This document shows, one piece after another, positions 10,487 to 19,607 of a DNA stretch of 64,000 nucleotides. Position numbers and translations under genes: made by a program. The stretch is from assembly GCA_029532415.1 (NCBI GenBank), contig JAQOTA010000069.1, forward strand, positions 62,001 through 126,000, read 5' to 3'. The notes beneath the pieces are model-generated. The model had not been told where the DNA came from. It did not search any database and worked only from the letters and a program-made list of their open reading frames with translations. The stretch comes from Marasmius tenuissimus. Its lineage: Eukaryota > Basidiomycota > Agaricomycetes > Agaricales > Marasmiaceae. The first letter of the stretch is position 1. Every line of letters starts with the position of its first letter.

Positions 10487-12417
10487 ATGAATATCGACAT
10501 CGACACACCTTTCGCCCGTGTGTTGAATACGAACTATGTTCCCTCAAGCGTGGAGCAACGCTCCATCTGGAGTCTTATCGAGGGCCCAGAAGAGCAAATT
10601 TGTCAACTAGATGAAGAGATATCCCAACTACAAGCCAAACGAAAAACATTGAAGCAATTCGTTGACCTTCATCGAGTTCTCCCTTCACCGCCTCGTCTAG
10701 TTCCAGCTGATATCTGGAGATCGATCTTCATCGAATGTCTTCCCAACAATCCGTACGGTCTTTGCACGCGCACGACAAAAGACGCCCCCCTCTTGCTCAC
10801 TGCCGTCTGTCGTTCATGATTGCTCTCAGCACTCCAAACCTTTGGACTTCCATACATATCTATCTCCCAGCACCATCCGCGACTATGCTCGACAAGGACT
10901 ACATCGCGAAGCTGCGCGGGAGAAAGAAAGGTCTCAAAGCTTGGCTCGATAGGTCAGGGTGGCTCCCACTCACTATCTCTCTTGGGGCCGAGCAGTGGAT
11001 GTATCGTCCCCCGATCTCAGCGTTCCAGAACGGACCATGGATCACATCGGAGGAGGCTTGGAACGTCCACAGTATAGAGTTTACCGAGCTTCTCGCACAG
11101 TACTCCTATCGGTGGGGAACAATAGCTTTTAGCTCTGAGGCCTATCTCTTGGACTTTACTCCGTTTGAGAGGCTAAAAGCGAGCTCCCTGTCATTCCTGA
11201 GGTTGATATATAGCTTTGGCCCCCTTTTCTGCGACGAACATCCAGCCTATTACAATGTTGACTCCAACCACGACCATTCCCCCTCCCCTGTTGCAAATCT
11301 CCTTACCCGGGCACACTCCCTTCAACGGCTCGAATTACTCTGTCCTCATATGTCCACAGCAACACTCTCCCTTTCAATACCCTGGCACCATCTAACTGAA
11401 CTCTGCATTACAGATCTCGTGTTCAGCTCAGATTCGCTACCTCCCATTCAACTCCTGCAGGCCCTCGTAGCCAAATGTCACTCATTAATCACGCTTTCTA
11501 TCACGTATAGCAGCGGTGATATTGGGACTGCTGACGCGACTCCTTCTGTTGAATGGTCTAGCCTCCAGAAACTTCGCATCGCATTCCTTGCGGGTGTCCG
11601 ACGAGTCTACCACTCTGGTGTTGGTAACCTCTTCTCGCAAATTCCCCCTAGTATGGGGTTTGTACCAGGCGTCGTCCAAGTCTTCGACAGCGTTATTCTT
11701 CCCTCGTTGAAGAAGTTGTCCGTCGGTTTTGAGGACAGGAAAGACACCGCCAACTTTGGCAACTACGATGGTAAATTGCCCTTCGAAGACCTCCTCCAAC
11801 GATCGCACTGCCGGCTCACCCACTTCGAAATATCCAGCCCTCGCATAGTTACAGCAGAGAAGCTTATAAATGTTCTTCGACAGCTAGAAAACCTCGTATC
11901 GCTGAATCTGGGGTATAGTCGCCCGAAAGAAAGCGAGGGGGGAGACCTCGTCACAGGTGGGTGGGGATGGGGCAACCCGATCGTTTCACCGGCCTGGAAA
12001 AGGGATTGGCTGGAACGAATTCTCCGCGAGTTCCTTCCACCTGGATCGGACGTCGAATCAGAGACGCCCACATTGACATTATGTCCCCAATTGGAGGAGC
12101 TCAATTTGGGAGGATGTGGTTTTGAAGACGCAGACGTATTATTCGACTTTGCGACGAAAACTACAAGTCGAGGGGCAAAGCTAAGAGTATTCCGAGCTGA
12201 CCTTGGGCGGATTCTTCGGGGTAATGCCTGGAAAATATTTGAATCGCTTCGCGTGCAGAGAAGGGACTCTGAGGAGATGAGGGTAGTGCGAGATATGGGA
12301 GGTATGATGTTTGATTGCAGGTGGGAGGAACAAGAGGAGATGAAACAAGTGCACGACACCCCGACTATCCATTTGCCTAACGAAGGTATCCGGTGGGAGG
12401 AGTCCCTTTGGTGGTAA
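10487..12417 (+). pseudogene. F-box/LRR-like gene copy with a 7-bp frameshift
   Basis: This copy aligns end to end with the intact F-box genes at 17203-19158, 19608-21560 and 58085-60061. It starts MNIDIDTPFARVLNTNY, has the coiled coil (QLDEEISQLQAKRKTLKQF) and the F-box-like segment (LVPADIWRSIFIECLP). At about 10815-10818, where the others read CRSWREIALSTP, 7 bases are missing, which makes an immediate stop at 10817-10819. The rest (from IALSTPNLW) continues in another frame without stops to 12417. The upstream reading frame alone encodes 110 residues: coiled coil plus F-box, without the repeat region. The 60-nt intron just before the ATG (10424-10483) is conserved. Its closest relative appears to be the copy at 17203-19158 (shared NN(L/P)YGLCTRTTKDAPLLLTAV). 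It could be a recent pseudogene or encode a truncated F-box adaptor. Confidence 0.85.
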
Positions 12418-13029
12418 GACCGTCTGATAAACTTGCCATCCGGAGTATGGGTCTCGTTAAGTCACATCTTTCCAGCGGAACTTGAGGCTCCAATCCGACT
12501 CGTTTGTACTTTCATACCTTGCTACTATCGAATACTCGCATCCCGCACATATGTAGTAACGAGAAATCTGAGTGTGAACCTGTGAATACCACTGAATAAA
12601 CCTTTCATCCTTCCCTACCGAAGTTTTGGATACCAGTCGGGGTCCGCAGTCAACAACCCACATCTAAAAGTGTTCAAAGTTCACGACCTATGCCATGCAG
12701 GTCGGGTCGGCTTATCGGACATCGTAAACTGCGGCCCAACACTGTATCCAACCATACCCTCAGTCGGGCCCGCACGAATCGATAAACCGGCACCCACGAT
12801 CCGACCCTTGCTCGAGCAGCATCAGCCGCGGTTGCTGTCAGTGTTTCAGCCTCACGCTGGCGAACATGAAGTATCAGTGCTCATTGCTCACCCGACGATG
12901 GTGGTGGACTGGAAGAAACAAAGGAATTTTGTCGCTCAACAATTTCGGTTATCGGCCCGAGTGGGTCAGTCACGTGATAGCTCTCCAAGCATAACCAAAC
13001 ACCCGCTCTACAAAAAAGCCCATTTCCGC
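12418..13029. other. Intergenic, no gene seen
   Basis: Follows the F-box pseudogene and runs to the second dispersed-repeat copy. I found no recognisable coding frame, RNA gene or clear repeat in it. Confidence 0.4.
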
Positions 13030-14550
13030 CATTTTTTCTTCTCTTCACTCATTTCCGGACTCGCATTATTGTCCCCCTACGATGCCTTTTTCTTCAATTC
13101 ATAGGAGCCTACTGCTTGTCCAAGAATGATCAGGGTGCCTCAGCTGGAGCGAACTCTAGCGTTTGACGCGGTCCGAGGAGGATTTGGAGTTGTGTTCCTT
13201 ACCAGAGGTGCTACATATACGATACGTTTTCTTTTTTCTTCGAACTTGTCAATTATTGTCTCGTTCTGCTCTTTTTTTTTTTTGCTTGTGTATCTGGACA
13301 TCAGAGAATACTATGTGTGTTTGATCACGAAACTCTGCTCGCTACCTTTCACGCCCAACAAGATGAGAGCAGGCAGCGTCTCCGGCGTTGCTTGAGCTAC
13401 TACTCAACGTCAATAACTGTTGACAAATTGTCGCAGTCTAGAGCGAGGCAAGCTACTTATTCAGACTCGAAGCTGTCGAACGTCCAGCAGTGTTCAGTCG
13501 ATGCTCAGTGTCGGAGCTTTGAAGTATATCGAGTGTTAGATGAAATGGATCACGGCAGTGAAGGTAAGTAATTTGCCTACCGTATCTACCTACAAGGGCA
13601 CTAATAATATCCGCTTGCTTTCATCAGCTCGTAGGTTATGCTCGGCTTCAGCGCGAGAGCCAACAGATACCTGTAGACCTGTCCTTACAGTCTTTGCACC
13701 CTCATGAACAAATACGCCCTACCACTGTTCACCGTGATCTGCCGGTCGTTGCGAGAGGTCGCTATAACCGTACGAAAGATCTGGAATACATCGCCGTCGA
13801 CTGGGGCAACTTGTCGCTCGCCTCCACGAGGAAGTTGGCCTGGAGTCTTAGCTCGAAAAGCTGGGCTCTCCCTCTCACTGTCTCGCCGGCGCAGACCCCT
13901 CCTTTTCGAACGTGATTTAGGGACGTCCTGACGAAGACGTCGGTGTGGTCCCCCGTACAGGCCATTTAATCTCAATCGAAGCAGGCACTGTTTCATCACG
14001 AGATGCCGATCTTTGACCACGCTTTCGCAGGTCAGACTCTGCTATACTTCGTACAGCGGTTCACAGTCGTCGCCTCCACTCACGAAGGCACCTTGCTGAC
14101 CCTCACGCCAGAAGCCGAGAAATGAATGTCGAATGTATTGCAGATGATCTATCAGTAAGGTGAGCAGACCCCCCCTCAGTCCCATTGCTTCCTCGTCAAG
14201 ACTCCGTTCTGATGTCTCTTTCTGTCAGCCTACTGTCCAAGCTGATACCTGAGCGAAAATCACACATCTCCCGCTCGTGTGTTCTGCTCACAGTACGGTG
14301 AGAACATGACCGTTCAGTGATTTGAACCCCGGGCGGGGCGTGGGGGCGGGAAACACGTTTGAATGTTCATCACGAAGCTAGGATACTCAATTGAAGGATC
14401 CGCGTCGGGCTCGAAGGTAAGCATCTGTTCGTCATTCCTCTCCACCAGGACACCATTCTGATCCGACTCGCCCCTTGCGTCAGCTCGGAGTCTTCTCGAT
14501 GTTGCTGCCGAGCGAAGTGTTGAAATACGATTGGCGTCGCGATTCATATC
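13030..14550 (+). repeat. Dispersed repeat, copy B
   Basis: Direct repeat of 1-1215, about 13 kb away. The core at about 13140-13240 is nearly or fully identical to copy A; the rest is diverged with indels, and this copy is somewhat longer. The pairing at about 14160-14425 includes short matching blocks such as aggatccg followed by a gtaag-like step. No confident gene can be built on either strand. Both copies lie in the same orientation and bracket the Helitron, the 9.2-kb gene and the F-box pseudogene. Confidence 0.6.
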
Positions 14551-15203
14551 TACGAACAGACACTTGAACGTAGAGTGTTACCGGCCCACATGCACAGCGT
14601 CATCTGGTGACTCCATTCCTTCTTTTCAAATTTGCTCGCGGTGTTGTTCAGGGTCCCTTTCAGTTCTGAGTGCCGGCAAGGTGTCTCTTGGCCTTGTGTG
14701 GCACTGACGCGCCGTCGCTGACCAGGTTCTCTCGTCGGATACATTCCAAATGCTCTTGTATCAGTCAAGATATTCTTACCTTAGTACTAAGGAATGACAG
14801 TTGGCTTTGGAGCTCCTTTCCTGGAATCTGTTGACCCTTGTCACGAGTCCGTACTCATACGGACCTCGCACTAGCCGGTTTGAATATTTTCCCTCTCGTG
14901 TGATATCATGGCACATGCAAGCGCAACTTCCGCCAACTCTCCCGACCGAGGAGGGTTGCGGCATATTGCCTAGCCCTGCCCAGCTCGGTTTATTAGGTAC
15001 AAGAACGCTCTAAAAATGAAAACCCATAGCCAAGAGTGGCAAGTCAACTGCGGGAGTCAGCGGGGCAGGGGTTACTAACATTCTCTAGCTTTCTTAGTAC
15101 ATCACTTCCTCTTGCTTGGGCTTTCTTCCCCCTTATTTTTCTCTCTCTTGCGTCTTGCTTGGGCAGTTGTACTGAAGTTACTGAAGTAACCGTACAAGCT
15201 GTC
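14551..15203. other. Intergenic, upstream of the UBL3-like gene
   Basis: No gene recognised. The last 150 bases are pyrimidine-rich and probably form the promoter and leader of the next gene. An in-frame upstream ATG exists at 15036, but the hydrophobic extension it would add is unlike this family. Confidence 0.4.
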
Positions 15204-16540
15204 ATGGTCACGAACACGAATGACACGCCTCACTCCCACGTTTCTCCTGGCTCAGCTGGGTCTTCCTCCCACCACCACCACAGCCAGAGAAGACCCTCGA
15301 CCTCACCCGGTCTTCCCTCTTCCTGGCGCCCCGATTTTCTACCCGTTTTTGTATTCGATTCACCGCCCATCCCTGGGGATCCTGATTATCAAGGAGAGCC
15401 ATTACCTGTACATCACCATCACGCGAGTAACGAGGTTAACGACGACAACGAGCCTTCGGCAAGCATTTTGAACAGCAATCAGGCTCAGCCAACAGCAACG
15501 GAGACTCAGACAGCAGTACCGTTGACCGACGACAGCCAACAGCAGGATTCTTCGTACCTACGCACGGCTCGCAGTAGGAATTTCAATACCCCAGCACCAT
15601 ACTCGACGACAACTTCTGCGAGGACGTCCTATACCCGTGTTGACCTTGCATTGGATTCGGATTTACATTCTGGAGAAATGGATCAGGAGAATCGTAACGA
15701 CGGCGTAGAGAGAGCACACGAGCAGGGGGAGGAGCAGAATGAATTGCGGTCACCAGAACACCCTACAACTACTACACAATCATCAGAACATCCACAATCA
15801 CAACAGAACCAGACACGACAACTTTCGGAAGCTCAGGGATCGGAAACACAACCTACAAGTACTTCTGTACAACCCCCGCAACCGCAGACACCACAGGTCT
15901 ACCTATGTTTCCTGTTAATATCGGGCAGACGGAGAGTAATGTCATTCGAGCCAGAAACGACGGTGGGTAGGGTGAAAGAGCTAGCGTGGAATGCATGGCC
16001 AGGAGGTGTGTTTGTCATTCATCACCCGTGTTCAGGTTACTCTAAATGTCGATTCCTGTACTGACCTTTTCTTTCTTTTCCTTTTATTGACGACACGCCA
16101 GACGCACAAGACGAGCAACCGCCTACACCCTGGCATCTACGGCTACTATACCTTGGGAAGATACTGCAGGACGACGATACCCTCGAGGGTGCGCAACCTT
16201 TCACGGCGCTCATTCCAGTTTGCTTACTTCCAAACTAGGTTTATCTTTCCCAATTCACACCCCGACACCCCCAACAGCTACGGAACCCTCACAACCACCG
16301 GCACCGACGATCGTGCACCTCTCCATCCGACCTTTTGGTCCAGGAGCGCCCACGGCGGACGACGCGCTCAAGAAAAAGAGAAAGTCGTTGAGGATTGGGA
16401 TCGGAAGGTGGGGGTCAACGACGGGGGCTGGTCCTGAAGAGAGTGCTCAACGACCTTCACAACCTACTGGAGCGTCAGTGAACGCGGACGACTCCGGTCG
16501 GAATGGGGCTGGGTGTTGTGGAGGGTGCATCATATCGTGA
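15204..16540 (+). CDS. Prenylated ubiquitin-fold protein (UBL3/MUB-like)
   Basis: Three exons (15204-16005, 16102-16188, 16239-16540) give 396 residues. The first about 225 residues are low complexity, rich in Ser, Thr, Gln, His and Pro. A ubiquitin-like fold then starts at VYLCFLLISGRRRVMSFEPE and continues through WHLRLLYLGKILQDDDTLEG to APTIVHLSIRPFG. The protein ends in CCGGCIIS: CIIS is a CaaX box, and the preceding cysteines could be palmitoylated. This is the arrangement of UBL3/MUB proteins, which are prenylated and sit on the inner face of the plasma membrane, where plant MUBs dock E2 enzymes and animal UBL3 affects sorting to small vesicles. Typical members are about 115-120 residues, so the long disordered N-terminus is unusual. 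The start at 15204 is chosen because upstream sequence would add an unlikely hydrophobic segment. Confidence 0.85.
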
Positions 16541-17202
16541 TGCGACTGACATAGCTAGGGTTTTTTGAGATCTGAGAGGTCGACAAGGCTCGGTTCAGGT
16601 TATGGAATTTGGACACCGACGACTGTGGACTGCGGGTTGTGGATTTTGACTGGTGGCCGTACCACTGATCCCCACGTTTTGGGGTCCCCCACCTTCAACT
16701 TGGGAAGGAGGGCGTAACACCACGGTTGCGGAGTAGCGAGCAGTACTTACAGGTTCACAGTACCCTATCTTTTATTTCTTGCTGCTATATATGGGGTTGT
16801 TCGAGTGAACTGGAATGCTCGGCATGGCTGTCTCCGCGTGGACTACCAGACGTAGCAGAGATCTATATGATCTTGGCGGTATGAGACAGCATTCAAGCCC
16901 TCCTTATTCAGTCCCTCCGTTCGAACCTTCAATCTCGCACTTCTTTTCCGTCACTTGTAGATCCATCTCACTTGCCCTATCAGAGGCCTCACTTTCGCAA
17001 GTCAGGAGTTGAACGTGGAAACTTGAACAGTGCTCTGCGGTTGATCGAGTGCGGCGTTGCGCAAGTAGTGACGAATACGGTGTTATAAAATACCTTTATA
17101 TGTTCAGAGTTTCGGTCGCATCACTTTGCCGTCTCCCTGTTCTTCTCATTCTTCCCTTCTCCATTCTCCAGATTTTCATCGTCAAGACGATCTTCGAATC
17201 TA
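16541..17202. other. Intergenic, with 3'-flank duplication
   Basis: No gene seen. Positions about 16750-16830 resemble 57900-57985 (shared GTTCACAGTACCCT, then an ATTCGAG/TTCGAG-containing block). Both stretches lie just downstream of a minus-strand F-box gene, so the duplicated unit includes 3' flanking DNA. Confidence 0.5.
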
Positions 17203-19158
17203 TCACCCCATTGATGATCTGCCCCACCCAATATCGTCATTTGGCATACCCAAGGTCCCGGGTTCAAAAACTGGTTCCGGGTTCGCCTGTTCGTCCCACC
17301 TCCAATCCAATGTCAAGCCTCCCATATCTCGCACTATCCTCATCCCCTCCGAGTCTTGTCTCTGTACCCGAAGAGAATCAAAGATTTTCCATACATCCCC
17401 TTGCAAAAACCGCCCAAGATCAACTCGGATCATCTTCAAGTTTGTTCCCCGTGTCTTCGTTGCAAAATCAAGCAACACGTCGGCATATTCAGGATCGCAT
17501 CCTCCTATGTTGAGCTCCTCTAATCGGGGACATAATAGTGATGTGGATGCGTCGGCCGCCTGTGATTCGACATTCAACCCGGACGGCGAAACCTCTTGTA
17601 GGATTTGATCCAGCCAGTTCCTCTTCCGAGCTAGGAGGTCCTCGTTATCCCTGAGTTCCGGGGACAGTTCCCAGGGCACGTTTCTCTTGTCTTCTCTGAG
17701 GAAGCTATACCCCAAATTGATCCACTCGAGGGTTTCTAGCTGTTGGAGGACGTTTATGATTTTCTCTGCCGCAATTATGCGAGGGCTGAACATTTCGAAG
17801 TGGGTAAGCGGGCACTGGGAACGCCGAAGTAGGTTCTCAAAGGGTACTTCAGCGAATCCAATGCTACGACCGCTCATCCCGCTGTGGAAACTCACGGACA
17901 ACCTCTTCAACGAGGGTAGGGTGACGCTATCAAAGGTTTGTATGACGCCTGGTAAAAACGCCCCGTTGGACTCTGGGATCACTTGCGGGACGACTGTACT
18001 GCCATCCATGCGGAAGACTGTAGGCTGGAAAATGCCTGTACGGAATACTATGCGGAGTTTCTGAAGGCTGAACCATTGAATGGGTTGAGTGCTGGCAGCG
18101 ATCTCAGCGAAATTGCCAGTGCTAAACGTGATGTCAAGTGCGTTCAAGGAGTGACATTTAGCTGCGAGAGTCTGCATGAGTTGACTGGGGTGTAGTGATG
18201 AGTCCATTCTGGGAGATGTGATGGAGAGCTCGGTTAGGTGGTGCCAGGGTGTCGAAAGGGAGAATGGTGCTGAGGCTATTTGGCTACAGTCTAGCCCAAG
18301 CCGTTGGAGGCAATGTGAACGGGTAAGGAGATTTGCAACAGCGAAAAGGGAGGAAAGACGGTCATGGTCCCCACCGTTGAAATATGTTGGCTGTTCTGTA
18401 CGTTGAAAGAGGCCCGGTACAAAGCTATACAATGACTCCAGAGATGTCAGAGAGCTCGATGGTATTCTCTCAAACAGAGTGAGGTCCAGAAATTCGGCCC
18501 CAAAGCTAAAAGCGACTGTTCCCCACCGATGGGAGTACTGTGCGAGAAGCTCGGTAAACTCTATTCTCTGGACGTTCCAAGCCTCCTCCGATGCAGTCGA
18601 TGATCCGTTCTCGAACGCTGAGGTCGGGGGACGATACATCCACTGCTCGGCCCCAAGAGAGATAGTGAGTGGGAGTGACCCTGACCTATCGAGCCAAGCT
18701 TTGAGACCTTTCTTTCTCCCGCGCAACTTCGCGATGTAGTCCTTGTCGGGCATGGTCACGGGTGGTGCTGGGAGATAGATATGTATGGAAGTCCAAAGGT
18801 TTGGAGTGCTGAGAGCAATCTCCCGCCATGAACGACAGACGGCAGTGAGCAAGAGGGGGGCGTCTTTTGTCGTGCGCGTGCAAAGACCGTATAGATTGTT
18901 GGGGAGACATTCGATGAATATCAATCTCCAGATATCGGTTGGAACTCGACGAGACGGCGAAAGAAGGACACGATGAAGGTCGACAAATTGCTTCAATGTT
19001 TGTCGCTTGGCTTGTAGTCGGGATATCTCTTCGTCCAATCGGCGAACCTGCTTTTCTGGGCTTTCGATAAGACTCCAGATGGAGCGTTGCTCCGCGCTCG
19101 AGAGAGCATAGTTTGTATTCAACACATGGGCGAAAGGTGTCTCGATATCGATATTCAT
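17203..19158 (-). CDS. F-box/LRR-like protein (copy 2)
   Basis: Single coding exon, 651 residues. Order: conserved N-terminus (MNIDIETPFAHVLNTNYALS), coiled coil (RRLDEEISRLQAKRQTLKQF, residues about 35-55), F-box-like segment (RRVPTDIWRLIFIECLP, about 64-80), the Agaricomycete signature APLLLTAVCRSWREIALSTPNLW, then about 500 residues with irregular leucine-rich repeats (LQRLGLDC, LTELSI, LEELNIGG). F-box proteins recruit substrates to SCF ubiquitin ligases through Skp1; substrates are unknown. I chose this ATG because a 60-nt intron (19162-19221) with a good donor and acceptor ends three bases before it, as in the other copies. It lies tandem and in the same direction as copy 3, 449 bases away. 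Confidence 0.85.
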   Translation of the reverse strand: MNIDIETPFAHVLNTNYALSSAEQRSIWSLIESPEKQVRRLDEEISRLQAKRQTLKQFVDLHRVLLSPSRRVPTDIWRLIFIECLPNNLYGLCTRTTKDAPLLLTAVCRSWREIALSTPNLWTSIHIYLPAPPVTMPDKDYIAKLRGRKKGLKAWLDRSGSLPLTISLGAEQWMYRPPTSAFENGSSTASEEAWNVQRIEFTELLAQYSHRWGTVAFSFGAEFLDLTLFERIPSSSLTSLESLYSFVPGLFQRTEQPTYFNGGDHDRLSSLFAVANLLTRSHCLQRLGLDCSQIASAPFSLSTPWHHLTELSITSPRMDSSLHPSQLMQTLAAKCHSLNALDITFSTGNFAEIAASTQPIQWFSLQKLRIVFRTGIFQPTVFRMDGSTVVPQVIPESNGAFLPGVIQTFDSVTLPSLKRLSVSFHSGMSGRSIGFAEVPFENLLRRSQCPLTHFEMFSPRIIAAEKIINVLQQLETLEWINLGYSFLREDKRNVPWELSPELRDNEDLLARKRNWLDQILQEVSPSGLNVESQAADASTSLLCPRLEELNIGGCDPEYADVLLDFATKTRGTNLKMIRVDLGRFLQGDVWKIFDSLRVQRQDSEGMRIVRDMGGLTLDWRWDEQANPEPVFEPGTLGMPNDDIGWGRSSMG

Positions 19159-19354
19159 GTCCTGCTCGGATGATGTCAAGTTCGAACCGATCCTGCCCAA
19201 CAGAGACGAATAGGTGCTCACCCGAATATGATATGCTTCCCTGAGTGCTCAAGCTCAAGCACCTCTCCACGATCAGGTCACAGGGTAAGGTAGGTGGTTT
19301 CTTTGTAGTTTGTACCTGTCATCAATCAATCTTATGAGAACATATAGCGGGACC

Positions 19355-19367
19355 GGGGAAGTCCCAT
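19355..19367 (-). promoter_or_regulatory. Conserved upstream box of F-box copy 2
   Basis: GGGGAAGTCCCAT on the plus strand, inside a longer conserved block (TCAATCTTAT about 20-30 bases to its left). The same box lies upstream of the copies at 19608-21560 (about 21728-21740, one mismatch) and 58085-60061 (about 60246-60258). GGGA-TCCC is an inverted repeat. Function is inferred only from its conservation in duplicated promoters. Confidence 0.4.
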
Positions 19368-19607
19368 CTCGTGAGACTGGACGCCGGACCGAAATCATGC
19401 ATAAGAAACTCGCGTTTTGTCGGACGACTGTACCGCACAGATGTGTGGGCCCCAAGGGCCCAATGAGTCCAAGCTTGTTCAAACCAATTTAAGTACATCT
19501 AAGCGGGCCACCCTTCTCACCTCCCTTTTTTCCTCTTCGGATTCCCGTTGTCTGTACAGATCTCAGAAAATCGATAGGACACAGGCTACCCATACCAAGT
19601 TGACGAC

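Noticed and set aside
10735..12417. A 560-residue F-box-lacking protein starting at 10735
   Set aside because: Its first about 30 residues are out-of-frame F-box sequence; comparison with three paralogues shows it is the downstream half of a frameshifted gene.
18686..19270. Second minus-strand frame of 194 codons overlapping F-box copy 2
   Set aside because: It is an out-of-frame shadow of the F-box start. The same shifted frame appears in the pseudogene only because of its deletion.
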